Counted from the first letter of the stretch, positions 1 through 5,305 are shown. The stretch: 5,511 nucleotides of DNA from Candidatus Brevefilum sp. (GCA_007119455.1 SKPR01000147.1:1-5511); one strand, 5' to 3'. Program-made: numbers and translations. The notes: generated by a model not told the origin, from the letters alone.

Positions 1-410
1 GCTGATAGAGGTTTAATGCCAACGAGGGGGGTTAGCGTTTCTCGCAGGTTGGATAACTGGTCCTGTGCCAGGGCTTTGGTCGGGAAGAGGTACAGTGCCT
101 TACCATCAGGCTGTTTGAGCAGGTTGTTGATGATCGGCAGATTATAACAAAGTGTTTTTCCGCTGGCTGTACCTGAAACAATGACCACATTTTCTCCGTT
201 CTGGAGGGTTTGATAGGCCATGGTTTGGTGGGAGTACAGTGAATTAATTCCCTGTTCAGCCAGACTGGAAATTAAAACCTGCGAAAGCCCCTTGGGAAAT
301 TCGTTGAATTCTGCGGGTTTTGGTGCCAGCACACGCCAATCGGCCACATTTTCAGCGATACTGGGTTGGCTTCGCCAACGGTTTAGGATGGTTTTGATCT
401 TCTCTGGCAT
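1..410 (-). CDS. DEAD/DEAH-box helicase, YprA/MrfA-like, N-terminal part (partial)
   Basis: The reverse complement from an ATG at 410 is open to the window edge, giving 136 residues with no stop. Visible superfamily 2 helicase motifs are a Q-motif-like LYSHQ (residues 58-62), Walker A/motif I GTASGKT (80-86) and motif Ia PTKALAQDQ (110-118). The order, the spacing and the phrase SGTASGKTLCYN match the YprA/MrfA group (helicases with a C-terminal DUF1998 domain, linked in Bacillus to repair of mitomycin damage), but the C-terminal domains that would confirm this lie outside the window. It should be a cytoplasmic ATP-dependent nucleic-acid translocase. The start is well fixed: an in-frame TAA lies only 21 bases upstream (432-434) and no other start codon falls between. 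The ribosome binding site is weak (GAAGAA). It is transcribed away from the MFS gene. The helicase class is sure; the MrfA subfamily is likely. Confidence 0.88.
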   Translation of the reverse strand, partial: MPEKIKTILNRWRSQPSIAENVADWRVLAPKPAEFNEFPKGLSQVLISSLAEQGINSLYSHQTMAYQTLQNGENVVIVSGTASGKTLCYNLPIINNLLKQPDGKALYLFPTKALAQDQLSNLRETLTPLVGIKPLS

Positions 411-437
411 AGGATTCTTCGAATTTTTGTTTTATAT

Positions 438-466
438 ATCATAATCTGTTCCAACGGCGTATGCAA
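438..466 (-). promoter_or_regulatory. Candidate sigma70 promoter for the helicase gene
   Basis: On the minus strand, TTGCAT (461-466) and TATGAT (438-443) are separated by exactly 17 bases. The -10 matches consensus at 5 of 6 positions and the -35 at 3 of 6. Transcription would start near 431, leaving a leader of about 20 bases before the ATG at 410. It is placed sensibly, but the -35 is weak. Confidence 0.45.
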
Positions 467-648
467 TATCTGGCTTGACCAGGGCAATCGCAATGTTGGT
501 TAAAGGATATAAATTGTTCCACTCGATTTCTCAATACGTAGAGTTCTGTCCTCCAATTAATGGGCTTGATAAACTTTAGTTCCACTGGATATCTCAGACA
601 GTTACATTGTATTATCAGAAAAAAAACACCTTCATATAAATTGCATTG

Positions 649-695
649 AAGTATGGTTTGCGAAACCCATTATGGATACTTGCAGGTGACACCTG
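649..695. repeat. Cluster of dyad symmetries upstream of the MFS gene
   Basis: Three imperfect or perfect inverted repeats sit together. AAGTAT (649-654) pairs with ATACTT (676-681). Nested inside is GGTTT (655-659) with AAACC (663-667) around a 3-base loop. A separate 13-bp perfect palindrome, CAGGTGACACCTG, lies at 683-695. A competing small dyad CCAT-T-ATGG spans 667-675. The cluster ends about 38 bases upstream of the candidate MFS -35, a position that suits a regulator operator. No regulator gene lies next to it, so the function is inferred only from symmetry. Confidence 0.4.
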
Positions 696-732
696 TTGCT
701 GAACACCCTCGATTGGACCATCGAAAATAATA

Positions 733-770
733 TTGTTCGTAGGTGCTGACGCGGTTATACTTGCTATGAT
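733..770 (+). promoter_or_regulatory. Candidate promoter(s) for the MFS gene
   Basis: Two overlapping possibilities are visible. TTGTTC (733-738) and TATACT (756-761) have a 17-base spacer; the -10 matches at 5 of 6 positions but the -35 only at 3 of 6. Just downstream, TGCTATGAT (762-770) looks like an extended -10 element, which can work without a good -35. Either would start transcription about 25-35 bases before the ATG at 803, leaving room for the AAGGAG site. Confidence 0.45.
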
Positions 771-789
771 CTTATCAATTGAAAGCTGT

Positions 790-795
790 AAGGAG
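790..795 (+). promoter_or_regulatory. Ribosome binding site that decides the MFS start
   Basis: AAGGAG lies 7 bases before the ATG at 803. An in-frame TTG at 779 would add eight residues, but it has no comparable site upstream and would place this AAGGAG inside the coding region. The ATG is therefore preferred. Confidence 0.8.
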
Positions 796-802
796 CATCT
801 TA

Positions 803-2113
803 ATGAACCGGTCGCCTTCCCATAGACGCTGGGTTTTTGTCATTATTCTGTTTTTATTCTTATTACTCCATCAATTTGATATTTTTATGTTCACGCACCT
901 GATGCCAAGGATCATGGGATTCTTTCAAGTTGCCATTCAGGGTTTTGAGCCGGCCATAATTTTTAATATGGTCGTGTCCATTGTGTTTTTCCTGGTCTGG
1001 GGGATTGTTTTTGATAAACATGCCCGCAAAAAACTCCTTTCTGTGGCCAGTTTTATCTGGGGGGCGACGTCCTGGATGATGGCACTGGCGCCAACGTATG
1101 GCATTTTTGTGATTTCCAAAGCTGTCAGTGGTATCAGCAACGCCAGTTATTCCGGGATCTATGCCATGGTGGGCGACTTTTTTTCGCCCAAGCACAGAGG
1201 AAAGATTCTGGGACTTTTTTATCTGGCTCAACCTTTAGCTTTTCTCCTGTCGATGTTACTTGCTGATGGGATTGTCCCACGGTTTCCCTGGCGGTTAATC
1301 TTTATTGTCGTTGGAATGGTTGGCGTGGTGATGGCGGTGTTGATTTTCACGATGGTAGGCGAACCCAAGCGGGGGATGCGTGAACCTGCGTTAAGTGATA
1401 TTAACATGACCGGTGTTTATGTGCTTGATCTGGAGATTGCCAGAACCATTTTACAAAAGCCTGGTCTGACCTTGATGTATGCCTTCAGCCTGGTGGGGAT
1501 CATTCCTTGGATTGTCATTACAGGTTGGCTCTTCACTTATCTCAATGTCGTCTGGGCTATGCCTGTTGTGGATATTTATCTCAACCTGCTTCCATCTCTG
1601 GTTGCCATCGCTCTGGGTTATCCTCTTGGCGGTTTTCTGGGTGATATCCTCTTCAGGCATACACGCAATGGACGTTTATGGGTGGCTATGGCCGGGGTTA
1701 TTTTTCCTGGCCTGTTCATTTTCCTGGCATTTAATCTGCTGAATGATCAGTCACAGCTTTTTGTGCTGCTGATGACGGGGATGGGTTTGTTTATGTCCTT
1801 TACCTGGCCGAATATCGTGGCTTCGGTGATGGATATCACCTTGCCAGAATTGAGAGCGACTGCAAACGCCCTAGTGTTATTATTCCAGGCTGTTGGCACA
1901 TTTATTGTGCCTGTTCTGGTGTTTTTTCTTCAGGCCAGAATTGGATTGGGTCCGGCAATCTTATGGACAACCATCGGCCCATGGATGCTTTGCCTGGCAA
2001 TCCTAATTGCTTTGTTGTTTTTACTACCCGGTGAAATTGAACGGCTCAGGCGGCACATGGCCTACCGGAGCCATTTGGAAGCTCGCTTACAGACCCCCGA
2101 GAGAAAAAATTAA
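803..2113 (+). CDS. MFS transporter, 12 transmembrane helices
   Basis: This 436-residue integral membrane protein is almost entirely hydrophobic, with about twelve helices in two halves. Approximate spans are 11-31, 49-70, 80-98, 101-123, 135-157 and 163-185, then 223-248, 257-280, 290-312, 317-342, 351-378 and 383-409. The MFS motif A is clear in the loop between helices 2 and 3 as G67-IVF-D71-KHARKK. A motif-A-like GGFLGD (276-281) stands at the matching place in the second half. The stretches GDFFSPKHRGKILGLF (124-139) and LPELRATANA (347-356) resemble the Spinster-like and organic-anion MFS groups. An acidic residue, D26, lies in helix 1 and could take part in proton or substrate coupling. 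The short central loop and the basic C-terminal tail (415-436) should be cytoplasmic. Substrate cannot be read from the sequence. The stop codon overlaps that of the convergent SDR gene. Confidence 0.9.
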   Translation: MNRSPSHRRWVFVIILFLFLLLHQFDIFMFTHLMPRIMGFFQVAIQGFEPAIIFNMVVSIVFFLVWGIVFDKHARKKLLSVASFIWGATSWMMALAPTYGIFVISKAVSGISNASYSGIYAMVGDFFSPKHRGKILGLFYLAQPLAFLLSMLLADGIVPRFPWRLIFIVVGMVGVVMAVLIFTMVGEPKRGMREPALSDINMTGVYVLDLEIARTILQKPGLTLMYAFSLVGIIPWIVITGWLFTYLNVVWAMPVVDIYLNLLPSLVAIALGYPLGGFLGDILFRHTRNGRLWVAMAGVIFPGLFIFLAFNLLNDQSQLFVLLMTGMGLFMSFTWPNIVASVMDITLPELRATANALVLLFQAVGTFIVPVLVFFLQARIGLGPAILWTTIGPWMLCLAILIALLFLLPGEIERLRRHMAYRSHLEARLQTPERKN

Positions 2114-2937
2114 TCTGCCTGTTTCTTCTTTTGCGCCCTTCGGACCATCCAGTCCATGATAGGGTATGTCAGGTTGCCCATGAGCTGGTTTAATCGGTAA
2201 AAGAGTTTGCCTTCAAAACCGGGGATGATGATGTATTTATCCTTCTTCAATCCCTTCAGAACTGAATCTGCCACTTTTTCAGCCGAAAGCACCTTGGCCG
2301 AACTGGCAATTTCCTTTGTTTCAATGGGTTTAAGCCGTTCTTCAAAATCAAGTTGCGGGGTTTGGGTGTCGGGCGGAAAAACGATGGCAACCTTGACGCC
2401 ATGCGGTTTCATCTCAACACGCAGCACATCACTGAGCCCGCGCACAGCATACTTGGAGGCCCCATAACCCGAGTAACCAAACACGCCAATAAACCCTGCC
2501 TGGGATGAGATGTTCACCACAGTACCGGAACCCTGGGCAACCAACATCGGGATCAGGCATTTTAAAACGTGAAGTGTGCCGAAGTAATTGATGTCCATCA
2601 TCCAGTGAAATATTTTGACATCAAGAGCCTGAAAATATCCCGGGTAGGTAACCCCCGCTGAGTTGATAACCAGGTCCGGAACACCAGATTGATCTACCCA
2701 GCGGTCAAGGACCTGTGAAAGTGTTTCATAATCGGTAATATCACACGAAAGGGTTTCGATTTTTTGATGTTCACCTGTGGAGATTTCCAGCAGGTCATTT
2801 TTTCGTAGCGCCAATTTGTGTTTGTCCCTGGCAAGCAGGCAGACATCAGTGCCCTGTTTGACCAGGGCCTGGGCCAGCGCCAGGCCAATACCGCTGGAAC
2901 CACCGGTGATCAGTGCCAGTTTATATTCAGGAGACAT
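2110..2937 (-). CDS. SDR oxidoreductase, 3-ketodihydrosphingosine reductase-like
   Basis: This is a 275-residue classical short-chain dehydrogenase with all key motifs: TGGSSGIG (11-18) for dinucleotide binding, R37 after strand 2 (favouring NADPH), D66, NSAG (92-95), N117, S145 and Y158-GASK162. The stretch from 140 to 207, including SSQAG, YGASKYAVRGL, VEMKP, FPPDTQTP and KPIETKEI, closely resembles eukaryotic and bacterial 3-ketodihydrosphingosine reductases, which reduce the first sphingolipid intermediate. That substrate is an inference from similarity; other 3-keto lipids or ketones are possible. The C-terminal tail (235-275) is amphipathic and basic and could touch the membrane. The start is taken at the ATG at 2935-2937, just before SPEYKLALITGG. 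It overlaps the upstream fmdB-like stop as TAATG and has no strong ribosome binding site, so translational coupling is likely. A longer start at 2985 would add 16 residues inside the upstream gene and is rejected. Confidence 0.88.
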   Translation of the reverse strand: MSPEYKLALITGGSSGIGLALAQALVKQGTDVCLLARDKHKLALRKNDLLEISTGEHQKIETLSCDITDYETLSQVLDRWVDQSGVPDLVINSAGVTYPGYFQALDVKIFHWMMDINYFGTLHVLKCLIPMLVAQGSGTVVNISSQAGFIGVFGYSGYGASKYAVRGLSDVLRVEMKPHGVKVAIVFPPDTQTPQLDFEERLKPIETKEIASSAKVLSAEKVADSVLKGLKKDKYIIIPGFEGKLFYRLNQLMGNLTYPIMDWMVRRAQKKKQAD

Positions 2938-3161
2938 TAACGTGACCCACAGGAGCTGCAAGCCCCACCAGCGCAGGTCCCGCAACCGTTATTACCGGCA
3001 ATTGTTCGACCACCGCTGGTGGCATTAAATCGTGAAATTCGCCGTATAATTTGCTCTCCATGGCATTGTTCGCAGACCAGGTCGGAATCTAAATCACTCA
3101 TGCGGCGGATCAGTTCAAAATCCGTCTGGCAATCCTGGCAGGTATATTCGTATATCGGCAT
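2937..3161 (-). CDS. FmdB-family zinc-ribbon protein
   Basis: This is a 74-residue small protein beginning MPIYEYTC, the typical opening of FmdB/CxxC_CxxC_SSSS regulatory-type proteins. Two CxxC pairs, C8/C11 and C30/C33, form the predicted zinc ribbon. A glycine-rich tail adds C60/C63 and C68/C71, a second possible metal site. The tail style (RTIAG...CGTCAGG) is common in Chloroflexota-like homologues as far as I recall. The family's role is poorly defined; FmdB was named as a putative regulator of formamide metabolism. Three in-frame starts exist: GTG at 3176, ATG at 3167 and ATG at 3161. I chose 3161 because the family starts at MPIYEY and because GAG lies 6 bases upstream; the 3167 start has no spaced site. 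It is the first gene of a two-gene unit with the SDR gene, which starts within its stop codon. Confidence 0.87.
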   Translation of the reverse strand: MPIYEYTCQDCQTDFELIRRMSDLDSDLVCEQCHGEQIIRRISRFNATSGGRTIAGNNGCGTCAGGACSSCGSR

Positions 3162-3199
3162 AGGCATCTCATTCACTGGTAATTTATTGATCTGGACAT

Positions 3200-3228
3200 A
3201 TTTTATCGTATGGTTATGGATGGGTCAA
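3200..3228 (-). promoter_or_regulatory. Strong sigma70-like promoter of the fmdB-SDR unit
   Basis: On the minus strand TTGACC (3223-3228) and TAAAAT (3200-3205) are separated by exactly 17 bases, each hexamer matching consensus at 5 of 6 positions. Transcription would start near 3193, about 30 bases before the chosen fmdB-like ATG. This is the best promoter in the window. Confidence 0.75.
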
Positions 3229-3232
3229 TCAG

Positions 3233-3243
3233 AGGACGGTCCT
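3233..3243. repeat. 11-bp perfect palindrome next to the fmdB promoter
   Basis: AGGAC-G-GTCCT is a perfect dyad placed 4 bases upstream of the -35 element of the fmdB-SDR promoter. It could be a binding site for an activator or repressor. It is short enough to be chance. Confidence 0.3.
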
Positions 3244-3325
3244 TTCAGCGGGGTTAGATGAATTATTGCCGTGGTTGATGGCAGATGATCAAGAAAACTG
3301 AAGCGTAATCCCATTGGGATTGATG

Positions 3326-3364
3326 AAAAAAAAGAGACTGGCCATTGCTATTCGGACAGTCTCT
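3326..3364 (-). terminator. Intrinsic terminator of the threonine dehydrogenase gene
   Basis: Read on the minus strand, AGAGACTG (3364-3357) pairs perfectly with CAGTCTCT (3340-3333). Two more inner C-G pairs follow beyond a single mismatch, around a 10-base loop, and the stem leads straight into eight T residues (3333-3326). It begins about 30 bases after the stop codon at 3395. It separates this gene from the fmdB-SDR unit downstream. Confidence 0.9.
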
Positions 3365-3394
3365 CTAAGTGTATCTTTGATTCTTATGCCAGAT

Positions 3395-4417
3395 CTAAAT
3401 CTGGTAGCGGTCGCGGATGGCCGGGATCAGATAGTCATTGAATGAGCGGTCGCAATCGTAGTCAGGCTCCCAATCCCAATCCTGGCAGGCGGCTGTATCA
3501 TCCACTTCTTCTGGCCAGGTATCGACGATCTTCTGACGGCATTCATCCACTGCAAATTGAATGTTGGCATCGGGGAAGGCTTCCTGAACGATATCGAAAA
3601 TCGCCTGAGCCGATAGGCTAAAACTGGTTACGTTATAAACGAATTTGGTCAATCGGCTCTTGGGGACGGCTTCGAGTAAGATCAGGGCTTTAACAGCATC
3701 TGGCATGACCATGAAGGGGAGGGTGGTATCCGGGCGGACGAAGCAATTATAAGTTTCGCCCTTGGCTGCAGCATGCAACATCTCCGGCCCATAATCACTG
3801 GTGCCACCGGTGGGCATTGTCTCCGCACTGATCAGGCCAGGGAAGCGAATGGCGCGGAAATCAACCGTTTCAGTCCCCCCACAATCTGCCGCCAATTGCC
3901 GGTAGTACGAATCATAATAACGACCCAAATGTTCACAATACAGTTTATTACACCCATACATGGTGGTGGGATAATGCCATTCTTCTTCCTTGGCAGCACC
4001 TGTTCTGGCTTTTTCTTCCAGGCTTGAAATACCATAAGCCGCAATCGAACTCGGGTAGATAAATTTCACCGACGTGCCCTGCCATTGCGATTGTTCCACG
4101 GCTAATCGCAGCAGGTTCATCGTCCCTTCGACGTTGATACGGTGCGCTGTTTCAGGGTTGTACTCTGCCTTGGTGGAGAGGATCGATGCCAGATGATAGA
4201 TTGTGGCGATCTCGTGTTCGACGACCAGCCGGCCAAGCAACATCTGGTCGAGGATATCACCGACAATATATGTGCTGCACATCGGGCGCAGTGCTTTGTC
4301 GAGGGGGACGACATCCAGGGCTACGATATTGGCATCGGTATTTTCTGCGAGGAACCGGATCAATCCATGTCCAATTTCCCCATTGGCACCGGTAATCAAC
4401 ACGACTTTCTGACGCAT
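3395..4417 (-). CDS. tdh: SDR-type L-threonine 3-dehydrogenase (NAD-dependent epimerase fold)
   Basis: This is a 340-residue extended SDR. GANGEIG (10-16) is the glycine-rich NAD motif and D35 ends strand 2, which favours NAD over NADP. PSSIAAYG (122-129) and Y154-GCN-K158 carry the active site. The second half is the diagnostic part: FPGLIS (192-197), GGTSDYG (204-210), LPFMVMPDA (233-241), YNVTSFS (261-267), CRQKIVDTWP (293-302) and DWDWEPD (313-319) follow the short-chain L-threonine dehydrogenases of Flavobacterium and animals. The expected reaction oxidises L-threonine to 2-amino-3-oxobutyrate, which a partner lyase (Kbl) would cleave to glycine and acetyl-CoA; no kbl is in the window. 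It is somewhat longer than the roughly 310-320 residues I recall for bacterial members, owing to acidic or variable stretches at about 132-147 and 168-184. An AGGAGG site 5 bases upstream fixes the start. The enzyme should be cytoplasmic. A related sugar epimerase is the alternative but fits less well. Confidence 0.85.
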   Translation of the reverse strand: MRQKVVLITGANGEIGHGLIRFLAENTDANIVALDVVPLDKALRPMCSTYIVGDILDQMLLGRLVVEHEIATIYHLASILSTKAEYNPETAHRINVEGTMNLLRLAVEQSQWQGTSVKFIYPSSIAAYGISSLEEKARTGAAKEEEWHYPTTMYGCNKLYCEHLGRYYDSYYRQLAADCGGTETVDFRAIRFPGLISAETMPTGGTSDYGPEMLHAAAKGETYNCFVRPDTTLPFMVMPDAVKALILLEAVPKSRLTKFVYNVTSFSLSAQAIFDIVQEAFPDANIQFAVDECRQKIVDTWPEEVDDTAACQDWDWEPDYDCDRSFNDYLIPAIRDRYQI

Positions 4418-4422
4418 AAACG

Positions 4423-4428
4423 CCTCCT
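4423..4428 (-). promoter_or_regulatory. Ribosome binding site of the threonine dehydrogenase gene
   Basis: The minus strand reads AGGAGG five bases before the ATG at 4417, a full-consensus Shine-Dalgarno sequence. It predicts strong translation and settles the start. Confidence 0.85.
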
Positions 4429-4472
4429 TTTTATGTGGTGAGTAAAGCTAAAACGAGACCGTTCACTATTGT

Positions 4473-4500
4473 AATGTAAAAATTTCGAAAACACCGCCAA
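4473..4500 (-). promoter_or_regulatory. Weak candidate promoter of the threonine dehydrogenase gene
   Basis: On the minus strand TTGGCG (4495-4500) and TACATT (4473-4478) are 16 bases apart, each matching consensus at 4 of 6 positions. TACAAT a few bases further downstream is another -10 option. The -35 lies inside the terminator stem of the upstream phosphatase gene, so the two signals would overlap. Confidence 0.3.
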
Positions 4501-4519
4501 TGCCTGACCAGATTGGTGG
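4487..4519 (-). terminator. Probable weak intrinsic terminator of the phosphatase gene
   Basis: On the minus strand CCACCAAT (4519-4512) pairs with ATTGGCGG (4501-4494) with one A-C mismatch and a 10-base loop. TGTTTT follows, and then another T5 run a little further on. It sits 12 bases after the phosphatase stop codon, where a terminator is expected. The interrupted T tract suggests leaky termination, which would let some transcripts continue into the threonine dehydrogenase gene. Confidence 0.6.
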
Positions 4520-4530
4520 GATGTCTCTTC

Positions 4531-5238
4531 TCAATCTATGCTCATAGAAATATTCATACGCCGAATATTGTCGATAGATTGCGGTAGAACAAGCATGACA
4601 ATGATGCTCATATCATCCTTTGGCCGGCCGTCATCAAGTCGGATGGCGCGATTTAGAAGAAAATCTGCAATTTCCTGGGCTGTGGGTTCCTGTTCATCTA
4701 TCAGGGCTTCGATCGTCGTGCAAATATCCAGAGATTGTTGGGTCAACCGACCGGCATTGTAGACCCCATCGGAAAAGGCTACAATAGCCGTCCCCGGTTG
4801 GATGGGTAGTTCAACGATCGAAGGAGAAATATCCACCCGTTCGCCGATGGGTTCACATTCGCTGGAAAGGCAATCTACAGCTTCGTCATCGGTAATCAGG
4901 AAAACCGGCACCGGGCTGTTGCGCGACACGATGATCGTATTTGTCTGGAGGTCAGCACTGATGACGTTCAGATTGGCCCGTACATTTCCCTGATGTTCGG
5001 CAAAAATACTGCTCGATGCGGCCCGGATAGAAGCGCCATCTCGCACGCCCTCGCTGATATGATCGATCACCCTGTGACTGACCATGGTGGAGATTGCCTT
5101 GCTGCTCCGGGTGTTGATCTGGCCATCTGCCAGCACAACGGAAATGCCGCCATTGGGGCGTTCGATCACTTCGACCGTATCACCGCTTTGACCATTCCCA
5201 TATTTATCAATCTTTGAAACCGCTACCCGTAATTCCAT
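4531..5238 (-). CDS. SpoIIE/RsbX-like PP2C-type serine phosphatase domain protein
   Basis: This 235-residue protein is essentially a single SpoIIE-type phosphatase domain with no sensor or membrane segment. Candidate Mn/Mg-binding acids sit in the expected motifs: SGD (18-20), LADG (36-39, D38), FSDG (155-158, D157) and KDDMS (207-211). Between them are ISADLQTNTIIVSRNSPVPVF (strand pair with the RN turn) and CEPIGER. Family members dephosphorylate small serine-phosphorylated proteins, typically anti-anti-sigma factors in partner-switching modules. The stand-alone layout recalls RsbX. No anti-sigma or STAS gene is adjacent in this window, so the partner is unknown. An oddity is the sequence DGQINTRSSKA (38-48), where many relatives have DGxGxG; one or both glycines are replaced. 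The start at 5238 is the only one, because a TAA lies 4 codons upstream; the ribosome site is weak. A roughly 20-residue tail follows the last catalytic motif. Confidence 0.85.
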   Translation of the reverse strand: MELRVAVSKIDKYGNGQSGDTVEVIERPNGGISVVLADGQINTRSSKAISTMVSHRVIDHISEGVRDGASIRAASSSIFAEHQGNVRANLNVISADLQTNTIIVSRNSPVPVFLITDDEAVDCLSSECEPIGERVDISPSIVELPIQPGTAIVAFSDGVYNAGRLTQQSLDICTTIEALIDEQEPTAQEIADFLLNRAIRLDDGRPKDDMSIIVMLVLPQSIDNIRRMNISMSID

Positions 5239-5244
5239 GTCTTC

Positions 5245-5305
5245 ATTTTACATCAAAATTTAACGATCTGAGGTGATATCGGCCATTTTTTGGATTAAAA
5301 TCATA
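5245..5305. promoter_or_regulatory. AT-rich divergent promoter region (candidate -10 elements)
   Basis: The 123-bp gap between the phosphatase and lipoprotein genes contains several -10-like hexamers without good -35 partners. On the minus strand these are TAAAAT at 5245-5250, only 6 bases before the phosphatase ATG, and TATGAT at 5300-5305. On the plus strand TAAAAT lies at 5296-5301, about 60 bases before the lipoprotein ATG. The last two overlap, so opposing transcription may compete. None is strong enough to assign alone. Confidence 0.3.

Larger units (their letters stand above)
411..802. other. Divergent intergenic region (392 bp), no gene seen
   Basis: This is the gap between the divergently transcribed helicase and MFS genes. 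It is AT-rich compared with its neighbours. It holds a candidate promoter for each flanking gene and a group of dyad symmetries (649-695). The plus-strand A8 run at 619-626 reads on the minus strand as T8 preceded by a weak 5-bp hairpin (CTTCA/TGAAG). Only tiny open frames occur, such as a 28-codon frame from 492 and a 25-codon frame from 653. Neither has a convincing ribosome binding site or recognisable product. The region is longer than two promoters need. Confidence 0.6.

Noticed and set aside
475..510. TTGACC as a plus-strand -35 element
   Set aside because: No acceptable -10 hexamer occurs 15-19 bases downstream, and it is about 300 bases from the MFS start.
492..578. 28-codon plus-strand frame in the intergenic region
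   Set aside because: There is only a weak AGGG upstream, no recognisable product and no clear following gene in an operon.
653..730. 25-codon plus-strand frame over the dyad cluster
   Set aside because: No ribosome binding site is present, a stop lies immediately upstream, and the frame coincides with symmetric DNA that is more likely regulatory.
779..802. Upstream TTG start adding eight residues to the transporter
   Set aside because: The AAGGAG at 790-795 is ideally spaced for the ATG at 803 and would fall inside the coding region if the TTG were used.
863..1231. 122-codon open frame on the minus strand inside the transporter gene
   Set aside because: It lies wholly within the MFS coding region in antisense. 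Its product has low-complexity, His/Lys-rich composition with no domain, while the plus strand encodes clear MFS motifs.
2938..2985. Longer SDR start within the zinc-ribbon gene
   Set aside because: The extra 16 residues are only an out-of-frame reading of the Gly/Cys-rich tail of the FmdB-like protein. Classical SDRs start a few residues before the TGGxxGIG motif, as with the ATG at 2937.
4142..4441. Plus-strand open frames of 69-99 codons opposite the threonine dehydrogenase gene
   Set aside because: They overlap one another in several frames and are antisense to a gene with strong family motifs and a consensus ribosome binding site.
4538..5217. Plus-strand open frames opposite the phosphatase gene
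   Set aside because: They are short, domain-free and lack ribosome sites; the minus strand carries all the phosphatase motifs in order.
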